NCBI RefSeq assembly: GCF_001418655.1
Contig: NZ_LIQZ01000018.1
Span: forward strand, 1-64,000
DNA: 64,000 nucleotides
DNA from: Streptomyces phaeochromogenes
GTDB taxonomy: Bacteria > Actinomycetota > Actinomycetes > Streptomycetales > Streptomycetaceae
Direction: 5' to 3'
Shown here: piece by piece, positions 16,859-25,700 of the stretch
Layout: each line of letters begins with the position of its first letter
How positions within the stretch are numbered: the stretch's first letter is position 1
Made by a program: the position numbers and the translations under genes
The notes under the pieces: model-generated
What the model saw: the letters and a program-made list of their open reading frames with translations, nothing else
What the model was told of the DNA's origin: nothing
The model's database searches: none

Positions 16859-19800
16859 CTATCCGCGGTGCAGGTAGGCCCGTTGCACGGTCTGCCGCAC
16901 GGAGTTGCCCGCGGCGTCGCGCGCCGTCACTCTCAGTGTCACGTACGCGTCACCGCGTACCCGCGACGGCTTCTTGACGGCGGCCTCGAACACGTTGTGC
17001 CCGCGGTCCTTCACCTCGGCCCGGCTCCAACTCCCGCCGTCGTCGTACGAGGCCTCGACCTGGACGCTCACCCCGCGCGGTGCGGCCAGCGTGTCCTGGG
17101 CGCGGACCGACAGTCCGACGGTGTGCGTGCGGCCGGAGCGTACGGCGTTGGACGCGTCGACCGGTACGTCGTAGTCGAGTTGGAGCAGCGGCAGGGCCGT
17201 CGCCGTGCCGGCGCTGCCCGAGCGGAACGACCAGGACGTCTCGGTGCCGGTCCCGTACACCCACTCCTGGGACACGCGCGAGGTGGTGAGATCCAACCGG
17301 TAGTCGGCCGCCCCGGACGGGACCTCGAAGTCCGTCCAGGCGCTGTCGGCCTCCGCCGTCTTCCGGCCGTTGCGGTACAGCACGGCGGAGGCCGAGTCGC
17401 CCTGCGCCGCCTTCGCTCCGCCCGAGGTGCCGATCCCGCCGCCGCCCACGAGCAGCCGCGACCGGTGACCTGCCTGCGAGTCGGTGAACTCCGGGATCCG
17501 CAGGCTCAGTACGTCACCCCTGCGCACGGACGGAGTCGCGGTGCCGCGCGGGATCGACGGCCGGACGACGGCCCCCTGCCAGGTGTCGCTCGTCCGCTCG
17601 CCCGCCCGGTACGTGCGCGGCGCGTCCGCCATGCCGACGAGCAGCGGCTTGTCCACGTCGAACGTCGTCTCGTGGTGCACGAAATGCTGCCAGGCGGTGT
17701 CCCCGGAGCTCACGTACTCGGTCCGCTCGAAGCCGGTCGGCACGTAACGGGTGTACTGCAGCCAGGCGGTGTCCTGGTACGGCCGCCGGGCGAAGCGCTG
17801 CTCACTGGCCCACGGGGCGCCGCCGTTGTCGGCGTACCTGGCCCGTACGACCGCGCTGTTGCGCTCGGAGACCGTGTGCACGACCTTGTCCGGAATCCGC
17901 TGCGAGGACACCTGCATGACGTCGTACAGATACGGGCTGCGCGCGGTGCCGGTGAACTTCACCGTGGTGTGCCCCTTGCCGATCCGCTTCAACAGAGCGG
18001 CTCCCGCGCTCGCGCCGATCCGGACGGTGGGCACGCCCCAGCGGTCGCCCTCAGGATGCCAGCGGGTCCACGCGATGTCGCTGAAGTGGACCAGCACGAT
18101 GCCCCGTACACCGGCGGCTGCCGCCTGCTCCGCCAAGTCCCTTTCGTTGAGGCCCTGTTCGTTGGTGATGACCGCGAGCTTTCCGCGGGCCCGACTGAAG
18201 TCGGGCGCGGTGGCGTCACCCGCGTCGACCGCGGTCAGGCGCGTTCCCTTGTCGTCGAAGAGGGGCGAGGAGGGCATGTAGTAGGCGTCCAGCGGGTCCT
18301 TGCCGCCCGACACCGCCATGTCGAGGAGCGGCGCGACGAACTGCCAGCGCGACGCGAACTCGAAGGTGCCGTCGGTGACGGCGGAGGTCGGACTCACGTA
18401 CAGACGCCTGCCGACGTCGAAGTACATCGTCCCCTGGAGCAGGCTGTGCCCGTCGATCTTCCGGTACGTCTGGTAGCTGAGGATGCCGCGCTGCTCGGCC
18501 GGCCGGGGCGTGCGGATGTCGACCAGGGTGGTCCTGCGCGCGTCCAGCGTGACGGACATGTCCTTGGTGACCTTCACCTCCGGCACGACCACATGCCGCA
18601 GCTCCTGCCCGTCGGGGGCCGGGTCCAGGGACGAGTAGTCCAACTGGTAGGTGCCCTCCTCGACTTCGGCGACGGCCGGGTCGGTGCCGGTGTAGCCGAC
18701 GAAGCCGTCGGCTCCCCAGATCGTCGGCAGAGCCTCGACCTGATTGCCCTTGTGGTCGACGGTCTTGACGGTGAGGCGGTGCACCGGCCCCTGCACGACG
18801 AGGCTCACCGTGGTGTGCACGGTGACCTTCCCGTCCGCGGAGGCCGCGGTCACGTACCCGTAGTAGTCGCCCTGCTGGGCACGGGCCGGATCGACCGTCA
18901 GCGGAACCTCGGCCGTGGCGCCGGCCGGTACGCGGACGGAGGCGGAGCCGAGCCGTACCGCCCCCTCCGCCGGCTCGCGGCCTCCCGCCGTGGCCAGGCG
19001 GGTGGTGAGTGCGAGCGTGACGTCGGCGTCGGAGGTGTTCGTGTAACGCAGCTGCGTCGTACGGGTGTTGCCGCCGCCGGTCTCGAACGGGCCCAGTGCG
19101 ACGGTGCCCGTGGCGGTGACCGGCCCCAGGGCGGCGGCTTCCACATCGACGAGGCCGCCGCCCTGCTCGGTGACCTCCTGACCGTCGGCCGTGCGGGCCG
19201 TGCTGACGAGCGCGTCCTTCAACCGGGCCGCGCTCCAGCCGGGATGCCGCTGGGCGAGCAGCGCGGCGGCGCCCGCCACGTGCGGGGCGGCCATCGACGT
19301 ACCGGAGGCCGCCACATGGTGTGCGTCGACCGGGTCGCCCATCGTCGTGCCGGCCGCGCGGGCCGCGACGATGCCGACGCCGGGCGCCGTCAGATCGGGC
19401 TTGACCGCGTCGTCACCCGCGCGTGGACCGCGGCTGGAGAACGGGGCGAGGCCGCCGTTCCGGTCGACCGCGCCGACGGTGAGGGCGGCGTCCGCGGCAC
19501 CGGGGGAGCCGATGGTGCCCGTGCCCTGCTCGCCGTTGTTGCCCGCAGCGACGACGAACAACGCGCCTGTGCGCTCGGTGAGTTCGTTCAGGGCGAGGCT
19601 CATCGGGTCCGTGCCGTCGCTCGGACTGTCCGAGCCCAGACTCATGTTGACGACCTTGGCACCCGCGTCCGCCGCCCACTCCATGCCGGCGATCACCTGG
19701 GACTCGGTGCCGTAGCCGTCGTCCCCGAGAACCTTGCCGACGAGCAGGTCGGCGCCGGGCGCCACCCCCTTGCGCCCGCCACCGGACGCGGCTCCGCTGC

Positions 19801-20641
19801 CTCCGACGATGGACGCGACATGCGTGCCGTGCCCGAAGGCGTCCCCCGTACCGGAGCTGCCCGAGAAGTCCTTGGCCTCGGCGATCCGTCCGGCCAGATC
19901 CGGATGGGACTGGTCCGCGCCGGTGTCCAGGACGGCGACCTTGACGGACTCGCCCCGATAGCCGGCCTTCCACACGGCGGGCGCGCCGATCTGCGGGACA
20001 CTGCGGTCCAGCGTGGCGTCCACCCGGCCGTCGAGCCACACCCGAGGGGTGTCGGCGGCCCGTGCGGCGCTCACCGGGCCGTCGCCCGGGGCCAGTTGCT
20101 TCCAGAACCTGCCGAGATCCTCCTCGGCGACCCGCACCGACCTGGCGCCGATGCTGTCCAGCCGGCGGACCGGCGAACCGTCCTCGGCGAGACCGGTCAG
20201 CCGCCGCACGGCGGACGCCGCCGCGCCGTCGGCTCCCGCCACGATCAGCGGAAGCGCGTCGCTGTGCGCCTCGTCGTACCGCTGGGCGAGCAGCGCGCTC
20301 ACGTCGAACAGCTTCCGGTCCAGGCGCCCCGCCGAGACCAGGTCCCCGGCGTCGGACGGCAGGACCGTCAGACGCCTGTCCTGTTCGTAGGTCCTGAAGA
20401 GGATGTGCCGCCGCCCGGCACCGGGTGTGACCGAGGCGGTCCGCCGCCCTTCGGCGTCGGTGCCCACGGTCACCCGGTCACCCGTGATCAGGCGCACGGT
20501 GCCGAGGCTCTTCGGCGCGGGAGCGTCGGCCGCCGCTGCCGCCGTGGGCCCCGTGCCGGTGCCGGCGGCCACCGGCGCCACGGCACCCGCAGCCAGGGCG
20601 AGTCCTGTCGATATCGCCGCCACCAGGCGGATCCGTCTCAT
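16859..20641 (-). CDS. large secreted S8 (subtilisin-family) serine peptidase
   Basis: A 1260-residue secreted peptidase. Residues 1-27 form a signal peptide and about 40-215 a propeptide region. The catalytic domain has the Asp in VAVLDTGADQSHPDL (Asp239), His in FGHGTHVASIVGG (His271) and Ser in GTSMAAPHVAG (Ser449). After it come about 750 residues of beta-rich segments, including a protease-associated-like region (KLAVITNEQGLNERDLAEQA and GIVLVHFSD) and C-terminal Ig-like repeats. The triad is complete. I chose the ATG at 20641, seven residues before the hydrophobic core; an upstream ATG at 20680 is in frame, but neither has a strong ribosome site. The adjacent TrmB/LuxR gene follows on the same strand. 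Confidence 0.92.
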   Translation of the reverse strand: MRRIRLVAAISTGLALAAGAVAPVAAGTGTGPTAAAAADAPAPKSLGTVRLITGDRVTVGTDAEGRRTASVTPGAGRRHILFRTYEQDRRLTVLPSDAGDLVSAGRLDRKLFDVSALLAQRYDEAHSDALPLIVAGADGAAASAVRRLTGLAEDGSPVRRLDSIGARSVRVAEEDLGRFWKQLAPGDGPVSAARAADTPRVWLDGRVDATLDRSVPQIGAPAVWKAGYRGESVKVAVLDTGADQSHPDLAGRIAEAKDFSGSSGTGDAFGHGTHVASIVGGSGAASGGGRKGVAPGADLLVGKVLGDDGYGTESQVIAGMEWAADAGAKVVNMSLGSDSPSDGTDPMSLALNELTERTGALFVVAAGNNGEQGTGTIGSPGAADAALTVGAVDRNGGLAPFSSRGPRAGDDAVKPDLTAPGVGIVAARAAGTTMGDPVDAHHVAASGTSMAAPHVAGAAALLAQRHPGWSAARLKDALVSTARTADGQEVTEQGGGLVDVEAAALGPVTATGTVALGPFETGGGNTRTTQLRYTNTSDADVTLALTTRLATAGGREPAEGAVRLGSASVRVPAGATAEVPLTVDPARAQQGDYYGYVTAASADGKVTVHTTVSLVVQGPVHRLTVKTVDHKGNQVEALPTIWGADGFVGYTGTDPAVAEVEEGTYQLDYSSLDPAPDGQELRHVVVPEVKVTKDMSVTLDARRTTLVDIRTPRPAEQRGILSYQTYRKIDGHSLLQGTMYFDVGRRLYVSPTSAVTDGTFEFASRWQFVAPLLDMAVSGGKDPLDAYYMPSSPLFDDKGTRLTAVDAGDATAPDFSRARGKLAVITNEQGLNERDLAEQAAAAGVRGIVLVHFSDIAWTRWHPEGDRWGVPTVRIGASAGAALLKRIGKGHTTVKFTGTARSPYLYDVMQVSSQRIPDKVVHTVSERNSAVVRARYADNGGAPWASEQRFARRPYQDTAWLQYTRYVPTGFERTEYVSSGDTAWQHFVHHETTFDVDKPLLVGMADAPRTYRAGERTSDTWQGAVVRPSIPRGTATPSVRRGDVLSLRIPEFTDSQAGHRSRLLVGGGGIGTSGGAKAAQGDSASAVLYRNGRKTAEADSAWTDFEVPSGAADYRLDLTTSRVSQEWVYGTGTETSWSFRSGSAGTATALPLLQLDYDVPVDASNAVRSGRTHTVGLSVRAQDTLAAPRGVSVQVEASYDDGGSWSRAEVKDRGHNVFEAAVKKPSRVRGDAYVTLRVTARDAAGNSVRQTVQRAYLHRG

Positions 20642-20694
20642 CAGTCCCGTGCCTTCCGTCGTACGCGCGGAGAAGTTCATGCGCTGGACAGAAT

Positions 20695-20749
20695 CCGGTG
20701 GTACGGAATGCCATGTCACTCGATTCCGGTGGCACAGGTGGGACATGTC
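20695..20749. promoter_or_regulatory. two imperfect direct repeats upstream of the S8 peptidase
   Basis: Two copies, about 31 bases apart, of CCGGTGG-Y-AC ... CATGTC (CCGGTGG at 20695 and 20726, CATGTC at 20712 and 20744). The spacing of roughly three helical turns suits two regulator dimers on one face. They lie 54-108 bases before the start. Confidence 0.45.
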
Positions 20750-20878
20750 GCAACAGCGACACCAACGCGTCCCGGTGTCCCATCGCCGAGGAACTGGCCC
20801 CCGTCTCAAGCGAACTGGCCCAATTCGCCGGCGGTCTCACCCGATGACGCGGGCCGGGGCCTGGAGCAACACGTCTCT

Positions 20879-21586
20879 TCAGTAGCCGATCGTGAAGCGC
20901 CGCTGCACGAACCGCGGAAGCTCCGCCTCGTCGATCAGGGCGACCGCCGCGTCCTCCGCCGAGATGCGGCTGCGCCCCTCCGCGTCGCGGACCGCCTGGT
21001 CACCGCCGATGCGGAAGCGGCCGGTGCGCTCGCCGGGGGCGATCTCCATGGCGGGGCTGAAGTAGGTCCACAGCCGGTTCGAGGTGCGCAGGACATCGAA
21101 GCCGTCACGGGCGCCGCGCGCCGCCGCCGCGTAGGCGCGGGGCAGTCCCAGCCAGTCGAGGATCTCGTGCATGCGCTCGTCCGAGTCGGCGAGCGCCAGT
21201 CCGGGCTCGACCTCCAGGCTGCCCGCGCCGCCGATCACGATCAGCCGGGTCCGCGGGTGGCTCTCCAGCGCCTTCGTCAGGGCGCGCGCCACGGTGGAGT
21301 GGGTCGTGGGGTCGTCGATCGAGCGCCGGACGGTGTCCTCGAAGTCCTTGGCGGCGTTGCCGGGCTGGTAGGCGCTGATGAGCACGTCGAGGCCGGGCAG
21401 CACGGCCGTGATACTCGCCGCGTCCAGGACGTCGACGCTCGCCCAGGTGATGTTCTCCCTCTTCTCGTCGGCCCGTGGCCGCGACGCGTCGCGGCTGAAC
21501 GCCCTGACGTGATGCCCCCGTTCCAGGGCCTCGGCAACGACCCGGCTGCCGATGGTCCCCGTGGCTCCGACGACTCCGATGTGCAT
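20879..21586 (-). CDS. NAD(P)-binding (atypical SDR-like) oxidoreductase
   Basis: A 235-residue Rossmann-fold protein: IGVVGATGTIGSRVVAEALERGH is the dinucleotide-binding loop, followed by DVLDAASI and RLIVIGGAGSL. It lacks a clear YxxxK catalytic pair, so it belongs with the NmrA/atypical SDR group that may bind NADP without classic SDR chemistry. ATG at 21586 with GGGGGAG upstream. It is divergent from a TetR regulator, which probably represses it. Confidence 0.85.
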   Translation of the reverse strand: MHIGVVGATGTIGSRVVAEALERGHHVRAFSRDASRPRADEKRENITWASVDVLDAASITAVLPGLDVLISAYQPGNAAKDFEDTVRRSIDDPTTHSTVARALTKALESHPRTRLIVIGGAGSLEVEPGLALADSDERMHEILDWLGLPRAYAAAARGARDGFDVLRTSNRLWTYFSPAMEIAPGERTGRFRIGGDQAVRDAEGRSRISAEDAAVALIDEAELPRFVQRRFTIGY

Positions 21587-21624
21587 GGTTCTCCCCCTAC
21601 TCGCATGCGGCACGAGGGCGCGGT

Positions 21625-21639
21625 CAACCGGATCGGTTG
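21625..21639. promoter_or_regulatory. candidate TetR operator
   Basis: CAACCG-GAT-CGGTTG: perfect 6-bp arms, 15 bp overall, in the 126-base gap between the divergent oxidoreductase and TetR genes. Confidence 0.5.
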
Positions 21640-21653
21640 CGCCCGTGCGGTGA

Positions 21654-21680
21654 CTATACGGCGTGAAGTTTCTATACGGC
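21654..21680. promoter_or_regulatory. direct repeats of CTATACGGC
   Basis: Two exact copies 18 bases apart. On the minus strand the first contains TATAGT, a good -10 for the oxidoreductase, so protein bound here would cover that promoter. Confidence 0.45.
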
Positions 21681-21700
21681 CATCAATTCCGGTGACGCTG

Positions 21701-21706
21701 TAGAGT
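21701..21706 (+). promoter_or_regulatory. candidate -10 box for a leaderless tetR
   Basis: TAGAGT ends six bases before the GTG at 21713, which has no ribosome site; the -35 is poor. Confidence 0.35.
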
Positions 21707-21712
21707 GCCCGG

Positions 21713-22441
21713 GTGGCAGGTACGGCGAGCAGGGCGGGAAGCACGGGGCGGCGCGAGCGGCTCCGGGCCGAGACGACGGCCGAAATCAAGGACGTGGCAC
21801 TGGAGTTGATGGCCTCGGGCGGGCCCGAAGCCATCACCCTGCGGGCCATCGCCCGCGAGATGGGCATGACGGCCAACGCCATCTACGGCTACTTCGCCAC
21901 CCGCGACGACCTGGTCACCGTGCTCATCGGCGACGTGTACACCGAGCTGGCCGACGCCGTGGACACCGCGTGGGAGAGCGCCTCCGCCGACAGCCCGGCC
22001 ACCCGGATCCAGGGCTGGGCCGGCGCCTTCCGGAACTGGGCCCTGGCCAACCCCGAGGGCTTCCGGCTCGTCTACGGCGACCCCGTTCCCGGCTACGACA
22101 CCCCCCACGGAGGCGCCGCCCCGGAGGCCGCCCACCGGGTCTGCGCCGGGCTCACCGCGCTCGCGGCAGCCGCCTGGCCGTACGCCGAACACCTCCATGA
22201 AAGCAGCGAGTTCGCGTGGTCCGACTTCGACGCCGGGCTCGTCGACAAGGTCCGCGCGGACTTCCCCGGTCTGCCGCCCGCCGCCGTCGCGCTCGCCCTG
22301 CGAATCTGGGGGCGCCTGCACGGCCTGGTGTCACTGGAGGTCTACGGCCATCTGCGCACCCAGACGACCAGCCCGGACAAGCTCTTCCGGGAGGAAGTGA
22401 CCCAGCTCGTACGGTCGTTGGACATCCCGCTGCGCAGCTGA
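21713..22441 (+). CDS. TetR/AcrR-family regulator
   Basis: A 242-residue regulator. Residues 22-68 give the TetR HTH (IKDVALELMASGGPEAITLR, then AIAREMGMTANAIYGYFATRDDLV in two pieces). The C-terminus contains the IWGRLHGLVSLEVYGH motif, like the WHG-type TetR ligand domain. GTG start at 21713, probably leaderless. It is divergent from the oxidoreductase, with a palindrome between, so autoregulation and repression of the neighbour are likely. Ligand unknown. Confidence 0.9.
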   Translation: MAGTASRAGSTGRRERLRAETTAEIKDVALELMASGGPEAITLRAIAREMGMTANAIYGYFATRDDLVTVLIGDVYTELADAVDTAWESASADSPATRIQGWAGAFRNWALANPEGFRLVYGDPVPGYDTPHGGAAPEAAHRVCAGLTALAAAAWPYAEHLHESSEFAWSDFDAGLVDKVRADFPGLPPAAVALALRIWGRLHGLVSLEVYGHLRTQTTSPDKLFREEVTQLVRSLDIPLRS

Positions 22442-22575
22442 GGCCGCGCGCGGGTGAGTACCCACCCCGCCGACCTGAGTATGTGAACTCATGCCTCACC
22501 GGACCCGGCCGAAGAGACTGGACCGCAGCGGGGAGCCGGAGCGGCCGGAACCTCTCGTACGAGGGAGCAAGCACG

Positions 22576-22878
22576 ATGAGTTCAGTCACCGGGGGCCAGA
22601 CGTTGGGCGCTCCTTTCGGTACCTGGCCCGCCCGTCTGTATCTCGCGGTGTCCGCCGCGCTGATCGTCTGGCTGGCCGTCGTGTCGTCGCAGCCCTCGGG
22701 CGACGCCTCCTTCGCCGCCGTGATCCCGATCCTCTTCACGGCCCCGACCAGTCTGCTGATCCTGGCGATACCGGACGTATCGGTGGGCTGGCTGTACGCC
22801 GTACTCGGCGCGTCCGCCGTGGCCAACGCGTGGCTCATCGACCTCGTCTGGCGGCGGCTCAGCAGCCGGAAGGGCTGA
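22576..22878 (+). CDS. small membrane protein (SCO4225-like)
   Basis: A 100-residue protein with three hydrophobic helices: YLAVSAALIVWLAVVSS, FAAVIPILFTAPTSLLILAI and WLYAVLGASAVANAWLIDL. The pattern of short loop SGDASFAAV and FTAPTS resembles the SCO4225 family of small actinobacterial membrane proteins; that name is from memory and unverified. ATG at 22576 after GAGGGAG. No function can be given. A 13-bp sequence CTGACCGGAGGGG is duplicated directly after the stop. Confidence 0.75.
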   Translation: MSSVTGGQTLGAPFGTWPARLYLAVSAALIVWLAVVSSQPSGDASFAAVIPILFTAPTSLLILAIPDVSVGWLYAVLGASAVANAWLIDLVWRRLSSRKG

Positions 22879-22936
22879 CCGGAGGGGCTGACCGGAGGGG
22901 CCGATTCGCCCCTGCTGCGGCCGACGTCGTGATGCG

Positions 22937-22942
22937 TATGCT
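22937..22942 (+). promoter_or_regulatory. candidate -10 box for a leaderless SDR transcript
   Basis: TATGCT ends six bases before the ATG at 22949; no Shine-Dalgarno sequence is present. Confidence 0.35.
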
Positions 22943-22948
22943 CGCCCG

Positions 22949-23755
22949 ATGACCGGACAAGAGATCACACAGGGGAGCCGCCAGGGCCTGCTCGCAGGCC
23001 AGGTGGTCATGATCACGGGTGCGTCCAGCGGCATCGGCGCGGCAGCGGCACGTCTGTTCGCGGAGGAGGGCGCGGCGGTCGTCCTGACGGCCCGCCGCGC
23101 GGAGCGGTTGAACAAGATCGTGGAGGAGATCACCGCCGTCGGCGGGCGGGCGCTCGCGGTTCCGGGCGACGTCGCCGTCGCAGCAGACGTCCGCCGCGCG
23201 GTCGAGGCGGCCGTGGAACACTTCGACGGTCTCGACTCCGCCTTCAACAACGCGGGTTACGCCACCGTCGGCACCCTCATGCACGAGACCGACGACGAGG
23301 TGTACGACCGCACGATGGACGTCAACGTCCGGGGCGTGTGGAACTGCATGAAGCACCAATTGCCCGTGATGCTCGCGTCGGGCAAGGGGGGTTCCATCGT
23401 CAACACCAGCAGCACGGCGGGCCGTTACGCGACCGGGGCCTCCGTCCCGTACGTCGCGTCCAAGCACGCCATCCTGGGGATCACCCGCGCGGCGGCGGCC
23501 GAGTACGGGGACCAGGGCATCCGCGTCAACGCGCTCGTCGTCGGTACGACGCGCAGCGAGATGATCGAGGAGGCCGTGCGGCAGTACCCGGACCTGGAGC
23601 AGGCTTTCATCGCCCCGCAGATCCAGAAGCGCATGGCCTCGCCCCGGGAGATCGCCGAGGCGGCGGCCTGGCTGTGCAGCCGGCGCTCGTCGTTCGTCAC
23701 CGGTGTGGCGATGCCGGTGGACGGCGGCATCTCGGCCCAGGCCAAGGCCGGCTGA
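22949..23755 (+). CDS. short-chain dehydrogenase/reductase
   Basis: A 268-residue classical SDR. It has the TGASSGIG cofactor loop at about residue 24, the basic TARRAERL after strand 2 (NADP preference likely), NNAG, the catalytic Ser in IVNTSSTAG, the YVASK pair and the C-terminal FVTGVAMPVDGG. All catalytic residues are present. ATG at 22949, probably leaderless. Substrate unknown. It converges on the TauD gene with a 33-base gap. Confidence 0.93.
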   Translation: MTGQEITQGSRQGLLAGQVVMITGASSGIGAAAARLFAEEGAAVVLTARRAERLNKIVEEITAVGGRALAVPGDVAVAADVRRAVEAAVEHFDGLDSAFNNAGYATVGTLMHETDDEVYDRTMDVNVRGVWNCMKHQLPVMLASGKGGSIVNTSSTAGRYATGASVPYVASKHAILGITRAAAAEYGDQGIRVNALVVGTTRSEMIEEAVRQYPDLEQAFIAPQIQKRMASPREIAEAAAWLCSRRSSFVTGVAMPVDGGISAQAKAG

Positions 23756-23788
23756 GCTCCGCGGATTGCCCGGCCCGCCCCGTCGTTC

Positions 23789-24739
23789 TCACCAGCGCTG
23801 CGGTTCGCTCCCCACGATCGGTGCCGACGGTTTGCCGTCGACGCCGACCGGGACGTCGCCCGCGAGCATCACCCGGTGCATGACCCGGGGATGATCGAGA
23901 TGGGCAGTGTCGCTGGGGGCCAGGTGGATGGTGGCCCTGTTGTCCCAGAAGGCCACACTCCCCGGCTCCCAGCGGAACCGCACGGTGTACTGGGGCCGGG
24001 TCGCCTGTCCCAGGAGCATCTCCAGCAGCGGCGCGCTCTCCATGCGGGAAAGACCCAGGATCTGCTCGACGTAGTAGCCGTTGACGAACAGCACGCGCTC
24101 GCCCGTCTCCGGGTGCACCCGCACCAGCGGATGCTCGGTGGCGATCTGCCGGTCCAGCAGATGCCGTACGTACGCGTCGTCGCCGGGCCGTGGCTGATAA
24201 CCGACCCCCAGCCGGTGCTCCGCGCGCAGCCCGTCGATGAAGTCGCGCAGGGGCCCGGAGAGCCCCGCGTACGCCGCCGCCAGGTTGGACCAGGTCGTGT
24301 CGCCGCCGTACGGGGGCACGTCCTCCGCGCGCAGGATGGTCGCGGCCGGCGGATCGACGCGGGCGCCGTGGTCGCAGTGCCAGCCGCGCAGCAGTGAGTG
24401 CCGGCGCCTGCGCAGCCACTCGTCGTGGTCCATGCCGTAGCGCCCGCCGAGTTCCAGCCGGTCGGCCGTCGTCTCGACCTCCGGGAAGTCCGGGGGTGAC
24501 GCGCTGCCGCGTTTGCCGAGGCGGACCGGTTCGCCGAACCGCTTGGCGAACGCGACGTGCGAGGAGTGGTCCAGGCGCTGCCCCCGGAAGAACACCACCT
24601 TCCAGCGCAGCACCGCAGCGCGGATCCCGGCGACCACCGTGTCGTCCAGGTCCCCGGCCAGGTCGACGCCCGTGATCTCCGCGCCGATGTGTCCCGCGAC
24701 CGGCTTCACCTCGACCTGTGTGTCCCTGTCCGTCGTCAT
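23789..24739 (-). CDS. TauD/TfdA-family Fe(II)/2-oxoglutarate dioxygenase
   Basis: A 316-residue non-heme iron dioxygenase. The N-terminal GHIGAEITGVDLAGDL and WKVVFFRGQRLDH are typical of TauD. The iron ligands are His121 and Asp123 in WHCDHGARVDPP and the distal histidine in VMHRVMLAGD; the 2-oxoglutarate-side arginine is in the same HPRVMHR segment. The ATG at 24739 has GGAG five bases upstream. It lies 88 bases downstream of a TetR gene on the same strand and may be co-transcribed. It could hydroxylate a sulfonate, aromatic ether or amino-acid derivative; the nearby permease and amidohydrolase hint at catabolism. Confidence 0.9.
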   Translation of the reverse strand: MTTDRDTQVEVKPVAGHIGAEITGVDLAGDLDDTVVAGIRAAVLRWKVVFFRGQRLDHSSHVAFAKRFGEPVRLGKRGSASPPDFPEVETTADRLELGGRYGMDHDEWLRRRRHSLLRGWHCDHGARVDPPAATILRAEDVPPYGGDTTWSNLAAAYAGLSGPLRDFIDGLRAEHRLGVGYQPRPGDDAYVRHLLDRQIATEHPLVRVHPETGERVLFVNGYYVEQILGLSRMESAPLLEMLLGQATRPQYTVRFRWEPGSVAFWDNRATIHLAPSDTAHLDHPRVMHRVMLAGDVPVGVDGKPSAPIVGSEPQRW

Positions 24740-24827
24740 ACGGGCTCCGTCGATCGCTCGTTCCGACTGGTCGGGGCAAGCATGACCGCTCCGTCCGGAG
24801 TACGACAGTGCGCCTCGGGGGAGCGGT

Positions 24828-25532
24828 TCACGTCCGCGGGCGAAGGGCCGAGGCCTTGGCCGCCAGTGCGTCGAGCAGCAGGTCAACGGCCGGCTCGAAG
24901 GAGCTCTCGGCCATGGCGTGCAGCTCGCCCCGCACCTCGCTCAGCGCGGGATGGGACTCCGGGTCGACCGACTGGTAGGCCTCCGTCCACGCCCGCTCGT
25001 CGGCCTCGCGCTGCTCCCGGGGAAGCGCATGGCACGCCGCGTCCAGGGCCGCGTGGCTGAGAACCGTGTCGATGAAGGCCAGGTAGAGGCGGACGGCGTC
25101 GGCCGGCGGGAAACCGGCGGACAGCAGCAGACCGACCCCGGTCTCCACGGCACGGAACTCGTTCTCACGGCGCGTGACCCGGAACGAGGCCATGGCGGCG
25201 GCCCGCGGATGAGCGAGGTATCCGGCACGTACCCGCATCGCCATGTCGCGCAGCGAGGCGACCCAGTCGGGACCCGCGACGAATCCGACCATGGTGTCCC
25301 CGATGATCCGGTCGGCGATGGCCAGCAGCAGATCGTCGGTGTTGCGGAAGTAGCGGTAGAGCGCGCTCGGGTCGCACCCGAGGGCCGCGCCGAGGCGGCG
25401 CACGCTCAGCGCCTCCGGACCGTGCTCGCCGATCAGCCGCAGCGCGGTCTCGGTGATGAGCTCCTTGGACAGCACGACGCCCGAGGCGGTCGGGCGACGG
25501 CGTCGGCGTTCCTGCGGGGCGCGGGTGGGCAT
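24828..25532 (-). CDS. TetR/AcrR-family regulator
   Basis: A 234-residue regulator. The HTH is at about residues 22-68 (LITETALRLIGEHGPEALSV, then RRLGAALGCDPSALYRYFRN). The C-terminus is an unassigned ligand domain (TetR_C type). ATG at 25532 with GAAGGGAT upstream; a GTG at 25589 with AAGG five bases before it is an alternative that would place the start very close to the palindrome. Divergent from the permease-amidohydrolase operon and upstream of the dioxygenase, it probably controls both directions. Confidence 0.88.
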   Translation of the reverse strand: MPTRAPQERRRRRPTASGVVLSKELITETALRLIGEHGPEALSVRRLGAALGCDPSALYRYFRNTDDLLLAIADRIIGDTMVGFVAGPDWVASLRDMAMRVRAGYLAHPRAAAMASFRVTRRENEFRAVETGVGLLLSAGFPPADAVRLYLAFIDTVLSHAALDAACHALPREQREADERAWTEAYQSVDPESHPALSEVRGELHAMAESSFEPAVDLLLDALAAKASALRPRT

Positions 25533-25600
25533 GAGGGCGGATCCCTTCGCACGGTCGACGGGCCTGTGCACGCTCAGTGAACGGCTCACCCCAGCCTTAT

Positions 25601-25615
25601 GTCAACAGGATTGAC
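25601..25615. promoter_or_regulatory. palindrome carrying two opposed -35-like boxes
   Basis: GTCAA-CAGGA-TTGAC, perfect 5-bp arms. On the minus strand it supplies TTGACA and on the plus strand TTGACG. A repressor bound here would shut off both the tetR and the permease operon. Confidence 0.5.
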
Positions 25616-25700
25616 GCAAGGTGTGCGGCCGTTGTTCCATCCTTCGCAACCCCCACACGGCTCTTCCTCCCGTCCCTCTCCCTCCTCGTGAGGAGCCCTG

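Noticed and set aside
16739..21703. Open frame of 1654 codons on the plus strand antisense to the S8 peptidase gene
   Set aside because: It is a GC-rich shadow frame: composition is dominated by Arg, Gly, Ala and Val with no domain, and the opposite strand encodes a complete S8 peptidase with full triad.
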